64,000 nt of DNA, from contig NZ_JAWLVI010000001.1 of NCBI RefSeq assembly GCF_033100795.1, forward strand, positions 744,001 to 808,000. Reading direction: 5' to 3'. The notes under the pieces were generated by a model. The model did no database searches. It was not told where the DNA came from and saw nothing but the letters and a program-made list of their open reading frames with translations. Below are positions 58,492-64,000 of the stretch, piece after piece; the first letter of the stretch is position 1; each line of letters opens with the position of its first letter. This DNA comes from Pseudothioclava sp033100795 (GTDB lineage: Bacteria > Pseudomonadota > Alphaproteobacteria > Rhodobacterales > Rhodobacteraceae). The translations under genes were made by a program, and so were the position numbers.

Positions 58492-59925
58492 ATGTTTCTT
58501 GGCCTCGATCTAGGCACCTCTGGCCTGAAAGCCCTGTTGATCAATGACGCGCAGCAGATCGTCGCGCAGCATACGGCGGCACTGACGGTCTCGCGCCCGC
58601 ATGAGGGCTGGTCCGAGCAAGCCCCCGCCGACTGGATCGTCGCCTGTGAAACCGCGATCGAGGCAATCCGCGCCGAAGCGCCTGCCGCACTGGCCGCGCT
58701 GAAGGGCATTGGCCTCTCGGGGCAGATGCATGGCGCGACGCTCTTGGACGGGGCCGACCAGCCGCTGCGCCCCTGCCTGTTGTGGAACGACACCCGCGCA
58801 CAGGCGCAGGCCGAGCGGCTGGATGCCGACCCGCAGTTTCGTGAAATTTCGGGCAATATCGTCTTTGCGGGCTTTACCGCGCCGAAGGTGATGTGGGTGG
58901 CAGAGACCGAGCCATCCACATTCGAAAAGACCCGCAAGATATTGCTTCCAAAGGATTACCTTCGCCTCTGGCTGACCGGAGAGCATGTCTCGGAAATGTC
59001 GGATGCGGCGGGGACAAGCTGGCTGGACACCGGCGCGCGCGATTGGTCCGACGCGCTGCTAGAGGCTTCGGGGATGCGCCGCGACCAGATGCCCGCGCTT
59101 GTCGAAGGCTCGGAAGTGTCCGGCCTGTTGCGCCCGGAACTCGCCGCACGGTGGGGTATCAAGGGCGCGGTTCCGGTGGCTGGTGGCGCGGGTGACAACG
59201 CGGCCAGCGCCATCGGCGCAGGCACGATCCGCCCCGGACGCGGCTTTATCTCGCTTGGCACCTCGGGCGTTCTGTTTGCCGCGAACGCCGCCTACCGCCC
59301 CAACCCCGCAAGTGCCGTGCACAGCTTTTGCCACGCGCTGCCGGATACATGGCACCAGATGGGGGTGATCCTGTCGGCGGCCTCGGCGCTTGGCTGGTAT
59401 GCCGATCTGGTGGGGACCGCGCCTGCCGATCTGACGCGCGCGCTTGGGGACGATCTGTTGCCGCCCGGAGAGGCGCTGTTCCTGCCCTATCTGGCGGGGG
59501 AGCGCACGCCCTATAACAGCGCGAGCCTGCGCGCGCGCTTTGACGGGCTTTCCGCACGCGCAGACCGCGAGAGCCTGACGCGGGCGGTTCTGGAAGGGGT
59601 CGCCTATGCGCTGAAGGACAATCAGGCGGCGCTGGCGGCGGCGGGCACCGCGCCCGAACCTTTGCTGGCGATGGGTGGCGGCTCGCGCTCGTCCTATTGG
59701 CTGCGGGTGATTGCAACGGTGCTGGACGTGCCTGTTTTGTTACCCGCAGAAGGGGATTTCGGGGCGGCCTTCGGGGCGGCGCGGCTTGGGATTCTGGCGG
59801 CAACAGGTGCCACACCAGACGAGGTCTGCACCCCGCCCGCGATTGCCGCGACCATCGAACCAGAGCGCGACCTGAGCGCCGCCTTCGCCGAAGGTTACGC
59901 CCGCTTCACCGCCGCTCCGCGCTAA
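58492..59925 (+). CDS. xylB: Xylulokinase
   Basis: A 477-residue FGGY kinase. It begins MFLGLDLGTSGLKALLINDA and contains GIGLSGQMHGATLLDGADQP, CLLWNDTRAQAQAERLD, AAGTSWLDTGARDWSDALLE, GAGDNAASAIGAGTIRPGRG and PYLAGERTPYNSASLRARFD, all XylB signatures. It converts D-xylulose (from D-arabitol or xylitol) to xylulose-5-phosphate. Last gene of the polyol operon; its TAA directly abuts the stop of the convergent chemoreceptor gene, with no bases for a terminator. Confidence 0.95.
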   Translation: MFLGLDLGTSGLKALLINDAQQIVAQHTAALTVSRPHEGWSEQAPADWIVACETAIEAIRAEAPAALAALKGIGLSGQMHGATLLDGADQPLRPCLLWNDTRAQAQAERLDADPQFREISGNIVFAGFTAPKVMWVAETEPSTFEKTRKILLPKDYLRLWLTGEHVSEMSDAAGTSWLDTGARDWSDALLEASGMRRDQMPALVEGSEVSGLLRPELAARWGIKGAVPVAGGAGDNAASAIGAGTIRPGRGFISLGTSGVLFAANAAYRPNPASAVHSFCHALPDTWHQMGVILSAASALGWYADLVGTAPADLTRALGDDLLPPGEALFLPYLAGERTPYNSASLRARFDGLSARADRESLTRAVLEGVAYALKDNQAALAAAGTAPEPLLAMGGGSRSSYWLRVIATVLDVPVLLPAEGDFGAAFGAARLGILAATGATPDEVCTPPAIAATIEPERDLSAAFAEGYARFTAAPR

Positions 59926-61872
59926 TCAGGACGCAAGGCGCGAACCTTCGTCCACACCGCTCTCTGCCCAGTCCTGCGACTGCAGGCGGAACACCGATGA
60001 CGCCTCGCGCAGCGCGACCGCATGGTTGCGCAACGCCTGCACCGCGGCCGAGCTTTCCTCGAACATGGCCGCGTTCTGCTGCGTCACCTGATCGAGCTGG
60101 TTGACCGCGACCGACACCTCGTTCAGCCCCACGGCCTGTTCGTCCGACGAGGCCGCAATCGTGCGCAACTGCCCGTCCAGTTCGGCAACCAGCGCCTCGA
60201 TTTCACCAAGCGAGTTGCCCGACTGCGTGGCCAGCGTGACCCCTTCGCGCACCTGCTTTTCCGAGGTTCCGATCAGCTCGGCAATCTCGCGCGCGGCCTC
60301 GGAGGAGCGCTGCGCCAGCGCACGCACCTCGGAGGCCACAACCGCAAATCCGCGCCCTGTCTCGCCTGCCCGCGCGGCCTCGACGCCGGCGTTCAGCGCC
60401 AGAAGATTGGTCTGGAAGGCAATGTCGTCGATCACGCCGGTGATCCGCGAGATCTTGTCCGAGCTTTGCGCAATATCGGTCATCGCCTTGAGTGTGCGCT
60501 CGACTACGACACGCCCCGCACCGGTGGTTTCGCGCGTCCGTTCAACCGCTTGCGCCGCTTCTTTCGCGCCCCGCGCCGAGCTTTCCACCGAAGAGGTCAA
60601 CTGGTTCATCGCCGCAGCTGTTTCCTCCAGAGAGGCCGCCTGCGTTTCCGTCCGCCGCCCCATTTCGACCGAGGCCTGGTTCAGGCTTGTGGTTTCCCCC
60701 TCGATCGAGCGCGCGCTCTCGACAATGCCGGTCGCAAGTCGCGCGAACTGTTCGATCGCATTATTGAAATCGTGGCGCAGCTGTTCGTAGGAGGGCGGGA
60801 AAACCTCGGAGATCGAGACCGTCAGATCGCCTTGCGACATCTCGGCAAGGCTCTTGGCGATCCGGTCGACAACGCGCGCCTGTTCAGCCATCAGCCGTTC
60901 ACGTTCGGCCTGTGCCTCGGCGCGTTCGGCGTCGCGCTCGGCCTGACTGCGTTCTTCTTCGTGGTGACGCTCTTCGGCTGCGCGGGCCTCGCGCTCGGCG
61001 GCTGCAATCTGCTGGCGCGCTGCCGCCTCCTTCGCCTCGGCGAGTTCGGCATCGCGCTCATGCTGTCTGCGTTCCAGCTCTGCCTGGCCCAGCAAAGCCA
61101 CGCGGAACCCATCCAGTTCGCGCGCCATTTCGCCAAATTCAGACCGCGCACCGAGATGCGGCACCGGCGTCTCCAGATCGCCCGCCGCCATCGCCTTCAT
61201 CCGCTGATCTAGGTGCCGGATCGGCCCCGTGACCGTGCGCGCCAGAAGCGCCGAGATCGCAACCAGCACGACCAGGCAGGCAAGAAATGCCTGGATCGCA
61301 GCCGATTGCATATGCGCCTGATCGGCCTCGATGTCGGTCACATAGGCGCCGGTTCCGATGATCCATCCCCAAGGCGCGAACTCCTGCACATAGCCGACCT
61401 TCGGCTCCGGCAGGGGGCTGTCGGGCTTATTGAAATAATAGCGGATCGCCCCCTCGCCCGAGGTCTGAACGATTTTCAGCATCTCCTGAAAGATTTTCGT
61501 GCCGACCGCATCCTCATACTCGCCCTGATAGGTGCCAATCCATTTCGGGATCGTCGGGTGAACCTGAATGACGAGATCGTGGTCGAGCACATAGAAATAG
61601 CCCGCATCGCCGAAATGCATCGTCATCAGAGCCTGCCGCCCGCGCTCTTGCGCCTCTTCCAGCGTCAGTGCGCCGGTCTCGACCCCGGCCTGAAGCGCCT
61701 CGAGCGAGCTGATCGCAGTATCGGTGACCTCGCCCAGATGGGCATCAAGGGTCTCATGCGCGTCTTCGATCGCGTAGGACATGACAAGCTGCGACACCGC
61801 CGCAAGCGCAATCGCAGAGACGATAACGATCGCGTAGATCCGCGCGGGTATCCGGTAGAGTAAAGCCAGCAT
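59926..61872 (-). CDS. Methyl-accepting chemotaxis protein with Cache sensor
   Basis: A 648-residue chemoreceptor. TM1 (residues ~10-30) precedes a periplasmic single-Cache domain (~40-185) with FGDAGYFYVLDHDLVIQVHP and GYVQEFAPWGWIIGTGAYVT; TM2 (~192-212) is followed by HAMP and a long charged coiled coil (~265-325, KEAAARQQIAAAEREARAAE and more). The signalling hairpin carries LALNAGVEAARAGETGRGFA and VVASEVRALAQRSSEAAREI. AGGAGG precedes the ATG. No C-terminal CheR pentapeptide is visible. Ligand unknown; Cache_2 domains often bind small carboxylates. Confidence 0.94.
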   Translation of the reverse strand: MLALLYRIPARIYAIVIVSAIALAAVSQLVMSYAIEDAHETLDAHLGEVTDTAISSLEALQAGVETGALTLEEAQERGRQALMTMHFGDAGYFYVLDHDLVIQVHPTIPKWIGTYQGEYEDAVGTKIFQEMLKIVQTSGEGAIRYYFNKPDSPLPEPKVGYVQEFAPWGWIIGTGAYVTDIEADQAHMQSAAIQAFLACLVVLVAISALLARTVTGPIRHLDQRMKAMAAGDLETPVPHLGARSEFGEMARELDGFRVALLGQAELERRQHERDAELAEAKEAAARQQIAAAEREARAAEERHHEEERSQAERDAERAEAQAERERLMAEQARVVDRIAKSLAEMSQGDLTVSISEVFPPSYEQLRHDFNNAIEQFARLATGIVESARSIEGETTSLNQASVEMGRRTETQAASLEETAAAMNQLTSSVESSARGAKEAAQAVERTRETTGAGRVVVERTLKAMTDIAQSSDKISRITGVIDDIAFQTNLLALNAGVEAARAGETGRGFAVVASEVRALAQRSSEAAREIAELIGTSEKQVREGVTLATQSGNSLGEIEALVAELDGQLRTIAASSDEQAVGLNEVSVAVNQLDQVTQQNAAMFEESSAAVQALRNHAVALREASSVFRLQSQDWAESGVDEGSRLAS

Positions 61873-62238
61873 ATCAGCCTCCTCAAACTGATGATCCCGC
61901 TATCATCTGAGCCGAAAAGCAAACAAATCGTTCAATTCGAATATCTGCGTCGCCATGCCTGCAAGGCGAGATGCAGCCCAGAAAAAAGGTATGAAACCGT
62001 CACTCCGGGTGCCAACGGCGCCCCTATCTTGTTGTTTTATATTCTGTTTGAAAGCCCCCCGTTACGAGATGCCTCTCCCTGACGCGCGACATCCGCAACG
62101 TCCATTTCGGACACGTCTATTATCAAAGGTATGCATTCAATCTCTTTTGCGAACAAATCATACCGTATTGCACCAAAGAAAATCCTACTCCGAAAGGTTA
62201 ACCTGCATTCATAGTGATTGAGTGTGGAGTGCAAGACG
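61873..62238. other. Divergent intergenic region, chemoreceptor / 68-residue protein
   Basis: 366 bases, relatively AT-rich for the window. It contains the AGGAGG ribosome site of the chemoreceptor gene at its left end and the presumed promoters of both divergent genes. A small palindrome ATTCGAAT lies near 61937-61944. I saw no convincing coding frame, strong terminator or known operator. Confidence 0.6.
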
Positions 62239-62445
62239 ATGACGAAGCAAAACCAGAATAATGACTGGATTGTTGACGTGCTAGTCGAGCTTCAAGGGTA
62301 TTGCGACGCGAAGGGCATGTCAGCAGCGGCCGCGAGATTGGTGGAAACCATCTCGGAGATCAGGCCGCATGTGGGACAGGAACTCCGAACCTCCAATATC
62401 ATCCACCTGATCCCGACGCCGCGTCGAGAAACTCTGCACGGCTAA
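62239..62445 (+). CDS. Small soluble protein of unknown function (68 residues)
   Basis: Starts at the ATG at 62239 (MTKQNQNNDWIVDVLVELQG). The middle (YCDAKGMSAAAARLVETISE, residues ~21-40) looks like a two-helix unit with a conserved-seeming hydrophobic pattern, and the C-terminus is basic. There is no signal peptide or Cys pair. An in-frame TTG at 62218 could add seven residues. I do not recognise a family. It lies between a chemoreceptor and a response regulator and may be a small adaptor; that is a guess from context. Confidence 0.6.
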   Translation: MTKQNQNNDWIVDVLVELQGYCDAKGMSAAAARLVETISEIRPHVGQELRTSNIIHLIPTPRRETLHG

Positions 62446-62470
62446 AGAATAGAGATCCAGCCGTGGCGCC

Positions 62471-62546
62471 CACCTGCCCCACCTGCGCTCGGTTGGTTGC
62501 CTGCAACCCTGCGGCTTTGCTTCGGCAAGGTCGCAGGGGGCAGGTG
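62471..62546. ncRNA. Strongly folding intergenic segment (possible structured RNA)
   Basis: The outer arms CACCTGCC (62471-62478) and GGCAGGTG (62539-62546) close a region with two hairpins: GGTTG/CAACC (62495-62508) and a 14-bp stem (62507-62520 with 62525-62538; two wobble pairs on the plus strand) capped by a TTCG tetraloop. The segment lies between the 68-residue gene and the 3' end of the convergent response-regulator gene. No T-run follows on either strand, so it is not a standard terminator. It could be a structured RNA, a repeat element or a Rho-independent-like bidirectional end. Confidence 0.4.
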
Positions 62547-62577
62547 TGAAATCAGAAACAGATCAGAACCACTCGTG

Positions 62578-63165
62578 CTAGCGCGCGATCATTGCGGCCT
62601 GCGTGCGATTGCGCGCGTCGATCTTGCGGCACAAGGTGCGCACATGCAGCTTGACCGTCACCTCTTGCAGGTCCAGCTCGCGCGCGATTTCCTTGTTGGT
62701 CTTGCCTTCGCAAATTCCGCGCAAAACCGCGATTTCGCGCTGCGTCAGGCCGCCGATTTCAGGCGTCGCTTCTTGCTTGATAAATTCGAACGGAGCGAAC
62801 ACCGCCCCCGAGGCCATCAGCGTCACCGCCCCGATAATCGACTTGGCCGGAAGGGTTTTCGGCACAAAGCCGATTGCTCCGTGGTCGATCGCCTCGCGCG
62901 CGACCGAAGGCTTGGCCATCCCCGAAATAATCGCGACGGGCAGTGCCGGATAGTTGCGCCGCATATCCGCCAGCCCTTTCAGGCCATGCATACCGGGCAT
63001 ATCGTAATCCAGAAGGACAAGGTCAATGTCACCTTGCTCGCGAACCATCTTGAAAGCGTCGTCGAAATTACCCGCTGTCACGACCTCTTCGCATCCACCG
63101 TTGCGCAACAGCGCGGCAATAGCATCCCGGACCAGATCATGGTCGTCGGCGATCAGAAGCTTCAT
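62578..63165 (-). CDS. NarL/FixJ-type response regulator
   Basis: A 195-residue two-domain regulator from the ATG at 63165. The receiver domain has LLIADDHDLVRDAIAALLRN (acidic pocket), the phosphoacceptor Asp in DLVLLDYDMPGMHGLKGLAD, Ser in VAIISGMAKPS and Lys in GFVPKTLPAKSII. The C-terminal LuxR-type HTH is LTQREIAVLRGICEGKTNKE with IARELDLQEVTVKLHVRTLC after it. It is divergent from the molybdopterin-fold gene, and a gene starting at 63936 may be its kinase partner, but only 21 codons of that are visible. Confidence 0.92.
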   Translation of the reverse strand: MKLLIADDHDLVRDAIAALLRNGGCEEVVTAGNFDDAFKMVREQGDIDLVLLDYDMPGMHGLKGLADMRRNYPALPVAIISGMAKPSVAREAIDHGAIGFVPKTLPAKSIIGAVTLMASGAVFAPFEFIKQEATPEIGGLTQREIAVLRGICEGKTNKEIARELDLQEVTVKLHVRTLCRKIDARNRTQAAMIAR

Positions 63166-63311
63166 TCTCTCTCCTCGGCGGCGCGCTACGGGAGCATTCC
63201 CACCTTTTGGATTAGGGCAATACGCCCTTCGATTGCAAGGAGTTCCTCTCCAATCGGTTATGGCATTACCGCCCAAATCGACGACAAATAAACCCGAAAC
63301 CCATATTTATC

Positions 63312-63325
63312 TATCCTTTAGGATA
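63312..63325. promoter_or_regulatory. Small palindrome in divergent promoter region
   Basis: TATCC-TTTA-GGATA is a perfect 5-bp inverted repeat within an AT-rich stretch between the response regulator start (63165) and the molybdopterin-fold gene (63411). It is a candidate operator for the adjacent regulator; no second copy was noticed. Confidence 0.3.
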
Positions 63326-63410
63326 TTTGAATACCCTTTTGCCACAAAGCGTATCGCCCGTGGATATGCCAAACATAAACATCTGATGTCTGTTTTGGGG
63401 AGTAACCATC

Positions 63411-63917
63411 ATGCGCGTTCTTACATCCGCACTTCTTTCTGTAGCCCTGCTGCTACCGTTTTCGGCCACTGCTGAGCCTCTCGCTCAGCCGGGCGATACG
63501 CCGGTGCTGACTGTGTCGGGCGATTTTTCCAATCAAAACAGTGACAACGCAGCAATATTCGACATGGAAATGCTGCAGGCTCTGCCGCAAAGCTCGTTCA
63601 CGACCACGACCATCTGGACCGACGGCCCGCAAGAATTTACCGGCGTCAAGGTCGATGATCTGCTGCGCGACCTCGGAATCAGTGCCGGAAGCGTGAAAGT
63701 CACCGCAATCAACGATTACGCGGTTGAGATTCCGGTTGCGGAGCTTTTGGGAAGCGAGGCGCTTCTCGCCTATCTGCGCAACGGCGAGGCAATGTCTATC
63801 CGCGACAAGGGGCCGCTTTGGCTGGTTTATCCCTATGATGCGGATGACAAGTTCCGCAATGAGGTCATATACTCGCGTAGTGTGTGGCAGGTTGATCGGA
63901 TTATCCTGTCCGAGTAA
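63411..63917 (+). CDS. Periplasmic molybdopterin-oxidoreductase-fold protein
   Basis: A 168-residue secreted protein with signal peptide ALLSVALLLPFSATAEP. The mature part matches the small oxidoreductase molybdopterin-binding-domain proteins: LTVSGDFSNQNSDNAAIFDM, LQALPQSSFTTTTIWTDGPQ, EFTGVKVDDLLRDLG and LWLVYPYDADDKFRNEVIYS. It has no Cys that could ligate molybdenum, so it is more likely a ligand-binding or accessory protein than a catalytic subunit. In relatives such proteins sit beside sensor kinases; here a further gene starts 18 bases downstream. Confidence 0.8.
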   Translation: MRVLTSALLSVALLLPFSATAEPLAQPGDTPVLTVSGDFSNQNSDNAAIFDMEMLQALPQSSFTTTTIWTDGPQEFTGVKVDDLLRDLGISAGSVKVTAINDYAVEIPVAELLGSEALLAYLRNGEAMSIRDKGPLWLVYPYDADDKFRNEVIYSRSVWQVDRIILSE

Positions 63918-63935
63918 CCCCACGGAGCCCCATAG

Positions 63936-64000
63936 ATGGCCCCATCTGAAGATATGTCACGGCACGGCAACGCTCGCAGGCTTGCGAGCGTTTCTTGGGT
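63936..64000 (+). CDS. Start of a further gene, cut by window edge
   Basis: An ATG at 63936 opens a frame through the window end: MAPSEDMSRHGNARRLASVS. It begins 18 bases after the molybdopterin-fold gene, preceded by ACGGAG, so it is probably the next operon gene. In related genomes a sensor histidine kinase is often found in this place; 21 codons are too few to confirm that. Confidence 0.45.
   Translation, partial: MAPSEDMSRHGNARRLASVSW

Overview
The window looks like chromosomal DNA of a high-GC alphaproteobacterium of the Rhodobacteraceae/Paracoccaceae (Rhodobacter-like; genus not resolved). The reasons are a gene transfer agent (GTA) structural cluster in the exact RcGTA order, a smoEFGKS-mtlK-xylB polyol operon, a monomeric isocitrate dehydrogenase, and the neighbourhoods fabD-fabG-acpP-fabF-mltG, glnBA and rpsF-rpsR-rplI. 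I see no rRNA, CRISPR array, transposase or integrase. One tRNA, Leu(UAG), is present.

Layout. 1-9121 (minus strand): GTA genes g1 to g13, tightly packed, with g13 cut by the window edge. The cluster has its own candidate promoter and a terminator-like leader hairpin near 9170-9253, a second terminator-like hairpin between g2 and g3, and a GC hairpin behind the capsid gene. 9336-15521 (minus): mltG, fabF, an inserted membrane GGDEF gene, acpP, fabG, fabD. 15666-17476 (minus): glnA and glnB. 17651-18713 (plus): a decayed NnrE epimerase start followed by an intact NnrD dehydratase. 18717-19232 (minus): a Hint-fold protein without the usual cysteine. 19463-21029 (plus): tRNA-Leu and trigger factor.

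21186-27695 (plus) is an exopolysaccharide-type block: a Sel1-repeat protein, UDP-glucuronate decarboxylase, GalE, a membrane GT2 glycosyltransferase and a secreted GH26-like hydrolase. A small secreted protein of unknown function follows. 28365-32216 (minus) holds rplI, rpsR, rpsF, an EamA transporter and an aldehyde dehydrogenase. 32372-34925 (plus) is modABC with a Mo-box-like site. 35119-36973 is a quorum-sensing locus: a LuxR-like protein lacking the DNA-binding domain, a full LuxR regulator and a LuxI synthase, with a shared sequence motif upstream of luxR and luxI.

37271-42805 (plus) is a peptide ABC importer; 42877-45203 (minus) is a glutarate/glutaryl-CoA pair with a divergent LysR regulator. 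46410-48611 is icd. 48735-59925 (plus) is a SorC-type regulator followed by the polyol ABC importer, two polyol dehydrogenases, a HAD phosphatase and two FGGY kinases. The right end holds a chemoreceptor, a 68-residue protein, a strongly folding RNA-like intergenic segment, a NarL-type response regulator, a periplasmic molybdopterin-fold protein and the first codons of one more gene.

The parts most worth following are the HTH-less LuxR plus shared operator motif, the predicted attenuation points in the GTA transcript, the split and eroded nnrE/nnrD gene, and the folded segment at 62471-62546. All functional statements rest on recognised motifs and gene order. No database search was run, and regulatory sites were read by eye.
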